From positions 11,059,001 to 11,123,000 of the forward strand of contig CM076143.1 of the NCBI GenBank assembly GCA_038025085.1: DNA of 64,000 nucleotides, read 5' to 3'. The stretch's first letter is position 1. The number at the start of each line of letters is the position of its first letter. The position numbers and the translations under genes were made by a program. The notes beneath the pieces were generated by a model, which made no database searches, had not been told where the DNA came from, and saw nothing but the letters and a program-made list of their open reading frames with translations. Below are positions 24,805 to 36,383 of this stretch, in pieces. This stretch comes from Tetragonia tetragonoides (lineage: Eukaryota; Streptophyta; Magnoliopsida; Caryophyllales; Aizoaceae).

Positions 24805-27800
24805 GTTCCAAAAATGAAAAAGGCAAAAACAAGAGCAACAACATTAGCTGAGGCTTTCAAGCAACGGAGACAGAGGTTACAGCAGATTGCTTCACCAATG
24901 CCTCAACTTAAGAGTGCTTTATCACATCAACTTGTGCGCCATCAAGACACCCAAGAGAGAGGAGAAACTACTCGATCATCAGAGCTAGAATCGCAAAGTT
25001 TATCAGAAAGCCAAAATGAGATCAGTAGGAAATCTAGTAAGTTACTATTATTTCAAATACAGCATCTCAGCAATTGTCTTAATAAATACTTGTACTTTTT
25101 ATTATTTTGTAAATTATCATAAACTTGGTGTAAGTAGATGTAGGTGACGACAAGCGAAAGAGAGGACCCACAATGTGTCATAAGGTGTATGACCGAAATG
25201 AAGATGAGCGCCCGATAATTGAGTTAAATGATGAAGATCAGCCGGTTGGCCCCGATGATGAGACGGTGAGTCAATTCAGCAGCTTTTTAGGAACAGTAGC
25301 TCGAAAAGCAAATATTCTTCCATTAACTGCTCCGAGTTGGAAGCAATTTGCAGATGACAAGAAAGATGAACTGTGGGGTTTTGTTCAAGTAAGTTAATTA
25401 AATTTCTATTTGTCTACTATACCCCACCCCCCAAATGGTAGCGTTCTGTTTACATAAAAGCCCTATCAAACAGGCTGAATTTCTCATGGATATCTTATTT
25501 CTTTTTAGTATAGTTTGCTGGAATAGCACCCCTTTAAGCTTGCTTAACTCTAGGCTATTGAATATTTTCCATTGAGCTGTTGAATATTTGCCATTGAGAT
25601 GTGTTGAGCAGTTTGCCACTATACTTATCTTTCTAGTTTCAATTTTGTTTGGAGTTGTCTGCAAGTCAGCATGTACATTTAAATAAAACAGCTTTTTGAA
25701 AGTTTACTCTCAACCCAGAGATAGACTGAATAACTCATGGATATTTTATTTCATCTGGTTTATGTTGTAAAAACATTACATTGTTCCGGTTGAAGGTAAA
25801 AAGTGGGTTTTCGGTACAATTAGAGATTGTTGGAGATGTTACAAATGTCGAGTGAGGAAGGCTCACTACTTAAAATGTGACAATGATAGTACAAGGATGA
25901 AGCATCATCCAAGGAGGATTCCAAAACAAATGTTCAAGGCATTATTGAAAATTTGGAACATAATCATAAGCATAAGGTAAAAAGTTTTTGTATTATTAGG
26001 TCATATTATTATTCATCGCCTCCTCTCTTTAATTCTATATTTATTTCGCTGTATTGTGAATTAGAAATTGTGTGAGAGGAATAAGAAAAATCGTACCGTA
26101 CTGACGGAGAAGAAGATTATGCATACTGTTGGTCCAAGAAGCTTTGCTAGAGTTAGACAAGAATGGGTGAGTCTCCTAACTCTATTAAGGACCCTTCCAA
26201 GTTCTCACTTAGTAGGATATGACCTTACTCAAATTAGCTTTAGACAACTCATATTCATTTTTATATTGATAATTTTTCCATTGATTTCTTATAGAAAAAG
26301 AAACAAAAAACGAAAGACGACCCACCACCAGCTGTAGTGTTCATTGAGACTCGCAAAGAAAATAAAACTAAGCGAAACGCTGATGATCCTAGAGACAAAA
26401 TCATTGTAATATTTTCCTACTCATGATATGCCACTTTATTTTAATCTTTAGAATTTTTTCTGGTTATACTGTGATTGCAAAATCACTAGCTCAGGTGCAA
26501 TGGCTAATGTGAGTATATATATTTGTTTTTGGTAAGTAGAATGATCTCAAACAGGCGAAGATGGATGAACAACCAACTGAAGCAACTTGTCTTGAGAAAT
26601 CTATTTCTTCTATTTTCGGTCAAAAGGATGAGAAACGTCGCCGATTGAGGCTCTATGGAAGAGGGGTCTCTGCTACTCAACTGAAGCAGAAGGCTATTCA
26701 GGAGGAAAATAAGAAGAAACGCGTTGAAGAAGTACAAGCTATACATGCACAATACGAAGAGAGCAGGAAAAAGGATAGGGCGGAATTGGCGAATGTTTTA
26801 CAGTCCTTGGTATCTCACTTTCAGCAACATTGTCCTAATGCACCACTCGATCCAGCCATGTTTGGTTCTTTGCTAGGTAGTGACAACACTACCCAATCTG
26901 TTGAAGATGCTAGAAGCGGACGAGATGCAATGGAGTTATCCAATCCTTTTTCTTCTGCCTCTTCACATCTTAGAAACGAGGAGGTACGGTTTTTGCTTAT
27001 GCATTTACACAACTTTTTGCCACTATCTTAACATACCTTGTACCTTGTGTGTATGGAGTTGTTTTGATGTTATGCATATTCTGCATGTGAAAAGAGAATC
27101 TAGAGCTTCTATCTCAGGGCTTTATAGTGATCTATTTATGCAATAGTTGAGTTTTAGGTTTTTTTTTTTGGTAAAAAGTAGATTAATCTTATTACCAAAG
27201 CAACATAACAGCATTACAACCTAAAGGCAAGAACAGAGCACTGGCACTTACTAGGTAGGGTACAATTCTCCCTGGGCGAGATCTAATTGACAGCAATACA
27301 TAATAAACGAAACATAACAACAAACTTAAACGAAAAGACTTATCCTGGCTACTAAGCTTCCTAGTGCTAACTACATACAGCCTAGCACGAATGACAAACT
27401 TTTATGTTCCTGATGATGACAGAGTTTGGTGTGGGCTCTTTCTTGAAGCATTATTTTGTTCCTTTCATTCCATATTGCATAAACCAAAGCTGCTAACCCT
27501 GCACTAGCCAGATTCCTTCTAAACTTGCTGCCACCACTCTGAGAATCCAGTTCAGAATCCCCTGAATGGATATTGGAGTTGTCTTCCAATCAAGCCATTC
27601 AACAATCTCTTTAAGCAGGCCCCTTGTTCTCTGACAATCAAAAAACAGGTGAGAATAAGTTTCTTTGTTAGCATCACACAGAGCACAGTCTGGATCCCCA
27701 TGCAAGAAACTCATATTCTGAATTTTGTCTTTAGTAAGAAGCCTTTGATTATGCACAAGTCAGCAGATGAAGTTGTGTCTAGGCATACTAATTGAACTCC

Positions 27801-28358
27801 ACATCAAGTTAGCATGCCTATACTTGGACAAGGAACCCATCAGGTAAGCATACCCAGTACTAACAGTGTACTGTAAGTCCAGATTCAGCCGCTTTCCAAC
27901 TTCCATGCAGATCATACCCAGCAGCAAATTTGCCTTTAATGCTGTTCAGTTTGTTCCAGGACCAACTGTAATCAGATTTTGAGTTTTAGGTTTACAAATG
28001 GGTAAAGTTAGCAAATATTATGTTTTGAGTTGACTGTAGATTGATCGCAATAGCAGCAAGAGCTTTGCTAGGTTCTTCAGTCTGCTTTCATGTTTCGTTT
28101 TTTTTTTTTTGCTTGTTTCTAGGTATCTTTGTGTTTAGAGACTGTGCAAAGTGAGCTGTAAAATGTGATTCTTGTCTGCTTCCACATTAGGTTCTTTTTT
28201 TGTATTTGGGAAGTTTTGAGCGACCTGTGTAAGGTCTTGTTTTGTATTCTACATGGTGATTAAACAACAGCAGGTTCCTTGCATTAATATGAAATTCTGT
28301 TTGCTTTTGTAGGACAACCGTTTGGAAGATGACGAAATTGAAGACTTGACTATTTAGC
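24805..28358 (+). CDS. tnpA-like CACTA gene, downstream exons
   Basis: Exons seen: 24805-25036 (KRRQRLQQIASP-type basic opening), about 25144-25388 (KRKRGPTMCHKVY ... ELNDEDQPVGPDDETVSQFS, the family's core), about 25790-25978 (GKKWVFGTIRDCWRCYK, then IPKQMFKALLKIW), about 26066-26167 (CERNKKNRT ... VGPRSFARVRQEW), about 26294-26405, 26555-26980 (a coiled coil rich in Lys/Glu) and about 28314-28358 (DNRLEDDEIEDLTI, stop). The order matches Transposase_24/Ptta-type CACTA proteins, which bind subterminal repeats. The acceptor before the third segment is not visible, so that junction may be lost. The last intron is enlarged by a LINE insertion (27162-27978). Confidence 0.65.
27162..27978 (-). 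mobile_element. 5'-truncated LINE fragment
   Basis: About 817 bp are inserted in the last intron of the CACTA second gene. It is flanked by a 15-bp target duplication TTGAGTTTTAGGTTT (27147-27161 and 27979-27993). The left edge has a T run, which is the poly-A tail on the minus strand. The minus-strand frame 27756-27493 contains a reverse-transcriptase zinc-binding domain (CALCDANKETYSHLFFDCQR, zf-RVT) and then, in another frame, AALVYAIWNERNKIMLQ, the usual LINE C-terminal tail. Everything upstream of the zf-RVT is missing, as expected for incomplete reverse transcription. Confidence 0.85.
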
Positions 28359-28689
28359 TGAAACGTCAACATTTGGAACTACTTTAAGCGCTTCAATTAG
28401 TACACCTACTGTTTGTGCTACTATTTACATGTGGATGACTATTAAGTACTTTACCCACTTTTATGACTATATATATGCATTTTGGAATTATATTCTGTTG
28501 TTGTCAACAGATAGATGATATATAGATGTTATGAATGATTTTGGAATTTATGGCACTCAACGTCTATAAATTAATTTTAATGGCTCAGTTGGCCGTATGA
28601 GTGTTGTATTTCTTTTGATAAAAATAATTCTCGTCTTAGACAGCTTAATGAGTATTCTTATTGTATGGGAGGAACAAATTTAAATTTGT
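28359..28689. other. CACTA 3' untranslated region
   Basis: AT-rich sequence after the tnpA-like stop codon and before the subterminal repeats. No other feature was seen. Confidence 0.5.
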
Positions 28690-29214
28690 GTTTTCAGGAA
28701 TGTTTGCATTTGGCAACACTAAATAGTTGTTATCTTTATTGATAAAGGATAACGATATTTTATTGTAGCCAAATAATACAACGGTTACAAATTGTTGCTG
28801 TATCCACCAACACAATGAATTAAGAACGGTGTTATTGCGTTGCCCAATTCACAACAATTTTTCATCGTTGCCGTTGAAAGTTATGAGCAATGGACCAGAA
28901 TTGTTGCCACATTATGCAACAATTATTTGATTGTTGCTCTTTATTATATAGGACAACAAATGTAGGTTGTTGCCAATACTGGCAACGGTTACTCTTGTTG
29001 CCATAAACCGTTGCCTTGAAAAATCGTTGCCCATAGTCCCAAAAACGTCCCACCAACTATACCGTTGCCCATTGATACACGAACTGTTGCCTTTTGAAAA
29101 GGCAACGGAGGCAAATGCAGCGCCCCATATCTGTTGCCTTTGACAATAGGCAACTGTTACCTTATTTTGGACAACAGTTTGTGAGTGTTGTTAATGAACT
29201 ATTTTGTTGTAGTG
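28690..29214 (+). repeat. CACTA 3' subterminal repeats and terminus
   Basis: More than fifteen GTTGCC/GGCAAC motifs occur, many as inverted pairs such as 'ctgttgccttttgaaaaggc' and 'gttgccaatactggcaac', ending at TAGTG (29210-29214). The pairs could fold into hairpins, as En/Spm ends do. Confidence 0.8.
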
Positions 29215-29765
29215 ACCATTGGTTATGTAGAGGCTATTAAGGATAATCCTACCTGTTCTAAGGGTTATACCTTAATTACTTTGCTTAATTAGTCCTTAAT
29301 TACGCTTGTGATAATGCTTAGGCGTTGCTCTAATTTCTGCATTTTTTTTGTTAAATATGCGTACTAATTAGGCCGTACAAAAGGAGTTTGTTCCTTGGCT
29401 TAGTAGTTGATAAAAATAGCTTGAAAATAGCATGGAGTGGGCAGCAAGGCAGCAGCAGAAGAAGATAAAAGGTACAACAGCACCCACTAGTGGATTCGTA
29501 CAAAGGAGACTCCAAATTGTACTATCCGAATACACTTGTGAGCTGGCGCCAGGACCAAAAAGACGGCTCCTTTTGAGAGCCTTATCTAATTGTGCCACCT
29601 TAGCTTGTTTCTAGAACGATCATCTAGGGTTCTCAACTTATAAATAGTATCCTTATCCTTGTAAGAAAGCAGATTTGATGAATGAAAACACAAGATAGAG
29701 CACTGCCTCTATTCACAAGCTATGCTTGGGTATTTACGCTTCTACTAATTCTTTCTTAGTGCTTG

Positions 29766-31208
29766 TCTTAGTAGCACGGTAGAACACAAGAAGGGGGGAG
29801 GGTGAATTGTGTTCTAAAACATTTTGCGGAATTTAAACTATTTAGAACACTTGTTGTACTTTTAGGATTGTTACCAACTTTAAGGAACGCTTACTAAAAC
29901 AAATAACAACGTTAGATAAAGTTAATAAACAAATAGAAGCAATAATGAAAGCACTCACGATTTTACGTGGAAAACCCTTTGAAACTACAAAGGATGAAAA
30001 ACCACGGCCCGAAAGACTTTCAATGACTACTTCTTCTCATTAATCAGTAGTACAACTCGATCAAACCGACTCTGGTTCAACCCAACTCACTCCAACCCAA
30101 TTACTCTGATTGAAGTCACGAACTGGAACCCAATTACTCTGATTCAAGCCAAACAAACTTAGACCCAATTACTCTGATCTAAGCCTAACCCCTTGGACAC
30201 TAATCCAAGCTATCCTTAACTCTAAGGAATATTGTTTACCTCTCAACCTCTCAAAAGCATAAGGTACAATTTAATTCTATAGCTCTTTTAGAAGTTATTA
30301 ATATGATCCTTTAATTACTTAGGCAAACTTTAGTGTTCTCTCAAAATATATCTCTCTGGAAATATGAACACTTAGGAGTTATAAAATCGCGAACTTGAAA
30401 ACATAGATAACTCCCCTTTATATAGGCAAATAGGTTTTCCGAAAATAAAACTGAAATTCGGATTTTTAATTCACCTAAAAATAATATCTTTGTAAATAAT
30501 ACTTTTTGAGCTCAAAGATATCAAAAATAAATATCCCAAAATATATGTATCAAATCGGTAGGATTTTCAACACAATATTGACCAAATAATATCTTTTCTA
30601 TCAAGATAATATATTACCAAATAATAGACGAATTTCCACTAGGAACGTATCTAATATTTTCGGTCACTATTTAGTATATAATAAAATCTGAAATATTTCC
30701 AAAATAAAATCCTCCTATATGTAAGAGATATCTTTTCTATATAAAAGATCAATATATTCTCAAGTAAAAATATTATCTAGTAAATATAATATTTTTTCCG
30801 AAAATAATAATCCTTTAGGAAATACTAAATGTACGTGTAAACTGTAGTCTCCCTATAGGTAACGTCTCACCTAAGGAATACTCCTTAGTCACGTTTCTCT
30901 CAAATCATTTATTTAGTTTGCCCAACTAATTAAGTAATCAAATTAACTTCATATTTAAGAACTTTAACAAATGAACTCTAATGAATATAACCATTAAAAT
31001 GTAGAGCTTCATAAGTCTTCAAGCTTGATTGTCATCTTCATTGTTATGTAGAAATTTCATGCTTCAACCTATCAATATGAACTAATCTACAAGCTTGCAT
31101 AAACACATTAGTAACTTCAATATATTAAATCAATAGTTCAATTAATATGTATTATATTTTATTTAACTTAATTTAGTTTGTCATCATCAAAACAATCATG
31201 GTTCAACA
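29766..31208 (-). repeat. 3' LTR of the copia element
   Basis: It ends GGTTCAACA on the plus strand and begins TCTTAGTAGCACGG, where the 5' LTR begins TGTTAG, so the terminal dinucleotide has mutated. Relative to the other two LTRs it lacks about 15 bases near 29885 ('gttgactaaaggaac') and has other small differences, showing age. Confidence 0.85.
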
Positions 31209-33299
31209 AATTCCCCCTCTTTGATGATGGCAAACCCATAATAACACTCTATTAAGAAATAAATGTTAATGATGCAATTTATATGTCATAGATAAATAAT
31301 CAATCAATGTAATTACAAAGACATATAAGAATCATTTTAAGATATGTAATGATAAGCACAAATGATTCAAGCGAAATTCTTCCCCCCTTATTTTTTGCAA
31401 ACAGTGCACTCATCTTTTTCGTAGCTTTCTCTTTTTTGACTTTTTCCTTTTTGTCTTGTTTTTCCTTTCTCTAGTTTTTCTTTCTTACTAGCACAGCAAT
31501 TGCACAGCAACAATGCAGTACGTAATAAACTATAATGTCGAAACAAACTAGAGAGAAAAACAATGAACAATAAAAATCATAAACAATAATTGTAAGTTTC
31601 CCCTAAACAATACAATATAAATATAAATATATATGCTTTATTAATATAATAGCAATGACGTTTACCATCGAATAGATATAAAAACAAAGCTAAAAATAGA
31701 TCAAATTTAAATAAACCTACTCAAATACTAAGCAAGACAATAGTCTTAATTACCTAGAATCACTATTAACTTTTCCCCCTTTTTACATCATCGAAAAGGT
31801 CACTATGTCAAATAAGGTAGAACATATTTCTAACAAAAATATAAATATGAGTCTTAGCAAAAACTTTTTCCTAACAAAAGTATGATTCCTAGTAGCTCAA
31901 GCACCAATCTATGGATGCTATGTCTACATTAATGATCTAAGCACACAAAGCATAAGTAATAATAATCCGATGGATGTAATGATATGCATGAATAAATAGT
32001 TAACGATGTGGTTTGGCAATCTGTCCAATAAGGTTAATAAGTTGATCATGACTATGGTTTTGGCGGCGATCTTGTGCTTTAAGTTTCCCTTTGCCATGTA
32101 ACTCAACTACTTTACCTTGAACAGAAACATTACCAATAACGTACAAGTTTCCCATTCATGCTTCCTCTTCGCTTGTTCCTTGTTAGCATTGTATTGTTCC
32201 TGAGTGACTTGTACATGTGTTCCCCCTTAGAAGATGCTTCCCTTAGATAGATAGGGAACGGACATTATCTAAAGTGGAACATTCTTCGATCATCATACAT
32301 AATAAGCATTATTTCATCATCGAACACTTCGATTTTCATGGAGGCATTTCGGACAACTAAGACCACAAGGAATTAGGGGATTGTGTCTAAGTGTTTAATC
32401 ATTTTGGGTAGGATAAGAATAATCAAGCTGGCCAAGTATGTAAAGAAATTTTCGGCCATATGGAGCAATTTTGTAAAAATATGAGCTGAATTTCTATAAC
32501 GCAAATGCAATATTTTGTACCCAAAAGACGTAGACAATATCTTCAAATCACTCCATAAATAAAATCAGAAAAATTATTTCCATACCCCATATCACACGCC
32601 TATTATGAATAGGTAAAGAATAATATTTTGCTTTTCCCTTTCACCAAGAATTTCCAAAATCAATAGAAGGTAAAACAATATCTATACACTTTCTATATTT
32701 CTTTTTCCAGTTATTCTCCCTCTATTACTTTTTTGGTTCTCATTTTTCCACTCTTTTCCTTTTTTTTCTTCTCAATCAACTTCCAATAGAATTTTTCGTT
32801 TTTTTTTTTTAAATTCCAAATTTACTAAAGAAATACCCAAAAAAAATCAGCTCAAATGATTTTTGTTCCAAAACGAAAATACTTGCTCATATGGTGAAGT
32901 ATATAGCCGAAAAGTATAAAGGGTAAATAAATAGGCTTGGAACGTTTTATATGGAGCTTGGTTGTGTTTAGGCTCAAATTGCGAAGACTAACTTCTTGGC
33001 TTATAATGTGGTTTCAAAGTTGCAAGTCAGTCCTCTTGAAAGAAATATTGACAGATGCCCAAATGAATATGCAAATCGGATTATAAAACTAAAATGCAAT
33101 GAGTACTAGACACAAAAATATCAGAATAGCATTGTTAGACATAGCGAGTCCTAGTACAGTGCACACAAATGCAAGAAATTAAATAATTATAAGACTAAAC
33201 TTATACTAATGTAAAGAAACATTCAATTATCTAAAAACATAGCTATTCTAAACTAGTCAATCATTGAGAGATTTGAAACAATGATACTAGCTAATTAAT
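31209..33299 (-). other. non-coding region between pol and 3' LTR
   Basis: About 2.1 kb of AT-rich sequence lies inside the copia element. SIRE-type elements often carry an env-like frame here, but no frame longer than 60 residues looks real. The polypurine tract is at its left edge. Confidence 0.6.
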
Positions 33300-35249
33300 T
33301 CTAATCATGCCTAGTTGAAGCCTGATTTTTTTAAATCTTTCTCTATTTAAAGGTTTTGTAAATATATCTGCAAGTTGGTTTTCAGTATTGCAGAACTCTA
33401 ATTCACCGAACCTTTCTCAACATAGTCACGCAGAAAATGATGTCTAATTTCTATATGCTTTGTTCTAGAGTGACTAACAGGATTCTTAAAAATATTGATA
33501 GCACTAGTATTATCACACATAATTGTCACACAATCACATTCAACATGAAAATCCCTTAATTGTTGTTTCAACCACAAAATTTGAGCACAACATGTTGCGG
33601 CTGCGATGTATTCTACTTCAGCAATAGATAATGCTACTGTATTCTGTTTCTTAGAAGCCCATGAAATTAAACTTGAACCCAAAAATTGTGCCATACCAGA
33701 AGTACTTTTTCTATCAACTAAGTAACCCGCATAGTCAGAATCAGAATATCCAATTAAATCAAAACTGGAACATTTAGGATAAAACAAACATAAATCATGT
33801 GTTCCTTTCAAGTATCTAAGAATACGTTTTGCACATTTGAAGTGTGATTCCCTTGGGCAAGATTGAAATCTAGCACAAAGGCATACACTAAACATTATAT
33901 CCGGACGACTTGTAGTTAAATATAATAGAGATCCAATAATACCTCGATATTCCTTTTCGTCAACCTTTGTTCCTTTGTCATCAAGATCCATTTTTTGTGA
34001 GGTTGGGAACGGTGTATCATACACTTTGGAATCTTCCATCTCGTATTTCTTGAGCAATTCTTTCAAATACTTTTGTTGATGTATTTTGATGCCGTCTTTT
34101 TCTTGTTTGATTTGCAAACCAAGGAAAAATCTTAGTTCACCCATCATACTCATCTCAAATTCACCTTGCATCAAATCACAAAAGTTAGAGCACATTTTCT
34201 CATTAGTTGCACCAAATAAAATATCGTCAACATAAACTTGCACAACCAAAAGATCATTCCCTTCAAATTTCAAGAACAACGTTTGAAAGTCTTTGATACC
34301 ATGCTCTCGGAGCTTGTTTTAAACCATAAAGAGCTTTATCAAGTTTAAAAACGTGATCGGGAAATTCCTTATTCTCAAAACCTGGGGGTTGTTCCACAAA
34401 GACTTCTTCTTTCAAGTACCCATTTAAAAAAACAGTTTTAACATCCATTTGGTACAAGTTGAAGTTTTTGTAGGCAGCAAAGACAATTAAAGTTCTAATA
34501 GCTTCAAGGCGGGCTACTGGTGCAAAGGTCTCATCATAATCAATACCTTCTTGCTGGTTGTAACCTTTGACCACTAGTCTAGCCTTGTTCCTTACAATGT
34601 TGCCTTCATCATCTAATTTGTTCCTAAAGACCCATTTTGTTCCAATCACTGTATGATCGTTAGGTGTAGGTTCTAAATGCCATACTTTATTTCTTTCAAA
34701 TTGATTTAACTCATCTTGCATTGCGACAATCCAATCGGGATCTTCCAATGCAGACAAGTAGTCACTAGGTTCCATTAAAGAAATAAATGAATTAAAAGCA
34801 CAAAAATTACGAACAGAAGAACGTGTTAAAACTCCCTTAGAATAATCAGTGATTATATTATCTGTGGGATGTGAACTTCTATGCTTCCAATTTCTTGGAG
34901 TTGGTGTTGTTCCTTGTTCAACTTGGAGTTGTTCCTCAGTTGGTGCTGAAGCACGTTCCTCAATTTCTTGTTGAGGTTCCAAAACATTTTCAGGAACATT
35001 ACCTTCCTCAATCTCTACATTGGCTTGAGGTCTTACCAAACCAATTTCAAAGTCATCATCCTGCAAAGTCTGCACATTCTTTTCAAAGGCGTCAACTTCA
35101 TCAAATATAGCATGAATACTTTCTTCCATGCACATTGTTATCTTATTGTACACATTATATGCTTTGCTATGGGATGAATATCCTAGAAACACAGCTTCAT
35201 CGCTTCTAGGGTCAATCTTACCAAGGTTGTTCTTACCATTATTATGCAC
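33300..35249 (-). pseudogene. copia pol: reverse transcriptase and RNase H (broken)
   Basis: The RT starts near [18 protein letters not shown] and includes [33 protein letters not shown] and [12 protein letters not shown] frameshift near 34270 separates it from the frame with the catalytic YVDDILFG. RNase H is marked by YSDSDYAGYLVDRKSTSG and the closing HIEIRHHFLRDYVEKG. A second frameshift near 33400 moves the final ENQLADIFTKPLN motif into another frame. The key catalytic residues are present, but the polyprotein cannot be read through. Confidence 0.85.
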
Positions 35250-36377
35250 TTAACATTTAACACCAAAGGTCCTAAAATATGCAATGTTCGGTTTTCGACC
35301 TTTGAACAACTCGTATGGAGTTTTCTTTAATATAGGTCTAACCATGGCATGATTCATAATATAGCATGCAGTACTAACAGCTTCAGCCCAAAAGTTCCTA
35401 GCAAGACCACTAGAAATAATCATTGTTCTAGCCATGTCTTCTAAGGTTCTATTTTTTCTCTCTACAACACCATTTTGTTGAGGTGTGCTGGGGGCTGAGA
35501 AATTATGATCTACCCCATGCTCATTACAAAAACTAATAAATTTAGAATTTTCAAACTCAGTACCATGATCAGATCTAATAGATAATAATTGATGATTAGA
35601 CTGTTTCTGAACTCTTTTAATAAATATAAGAAACTCATCAAAACAATCTTCTTCGAAGCAAGAAATAATGTCCATGTAAATCTCGAATAATCATCAACAA
35701 TAACAAAAACATACTTACTTCCACCTCTACTAGTAATATGCATTGGACCACATAAATCAACTTGAATCAATTCTAGAGGTTTAGAAGTACTTACCATATT
35801 CTTCGACTTAAACGAAGATCGAACATGTTTACCTTTTGCGCATGAATCATAGACTCGTTCCAATTCAAACTTATTAAGGTAGTCCAGTGACTAATTCTTG
35901 GGAACGAAGCTTATTCAAAAAATTTAAATTAACATGTCCAAGTCTCTTATGCCACAATAAAGAATCGTTCTCATTGACACTCATACAACTCAAACAATTT
36001 TCCAGAATTGCATGTAAATCAGCCTTGTAAACATTATTGAAACATTTCCCATGCAATATAGTTTCACCTGTACTTTCCTTCACAGCTTTACAAGAACGAG
36101 AATTAAATTCAACTTTGTTCCCCCTATCACATAATTGGGAGATACTAAGTAAATTATATTTTAAACCATTGACCAAAAATACATTTTCAATAGCATGGGC
36201 TTGTGACTTACCAACTTTACCTACACCGGCAATTTGGCCATTCTTGTCGTCTCCAAAAGTCACAGAACCTCCTTCAAAGGCTTGTAGTGAGAGAAAATTA
36301 TTGATGTCTCCAGTCATATGTCTTGAGCAACCACTATCCAGAAACCATAGGTTGCTACCTCCCACTTTAGCCTGCAA
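35250..36377 (-). pseudogene. copia pol: protease and integrase (broken)
   Basis: The protease active site reads WFLDSGCSRHMTGD. The GAG-pre-integrase motif is LLWHKRLGHVNLNFLNKL. A frameshift near 35870 precedes the integrase core (PLELIQVDLCGPMHITSRGG, FVIVDDYSRFTW); another, near 35650, precedes SDHGTEFENSKF and PQQNGVVERKNRTLEDMAR. The D, D and E of the integrase core are all visible, spread over two frames. A stop after GVKC separates it from the RT frame. Confidence 0.85.
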
Positions 36378-36383
36378 TATTAA

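Larger units (their letters stand above)
18257..29214 (+). mobile_element. CACTA (En/Spm-type) DNA transposon, 5' end lost
   Basis: The right end is TTTTGTTGTAGTG (29202-29214), the CACTA-family terminus. Both ends carry dense copies of GGCAAC/GTTGCC in both orientations (18257-18560 and 28690-29170), as expected for subterminal transposase-binding repeats. The body encodes a TNP2-type transposase and a tnpA-like gene, both on +. No CACTA start exists on the left: subterminal repeats begin abruptly at 18257 against block A. About 11 kb remain, including a LINE insertion. Confidence 0.85.

Noticed and set aside
31209..33299. Possible env-like gene after copia pol
   Set aside because: No frame of useful length and no membrane-protein pattern; only AT-rich non-coding sequence.
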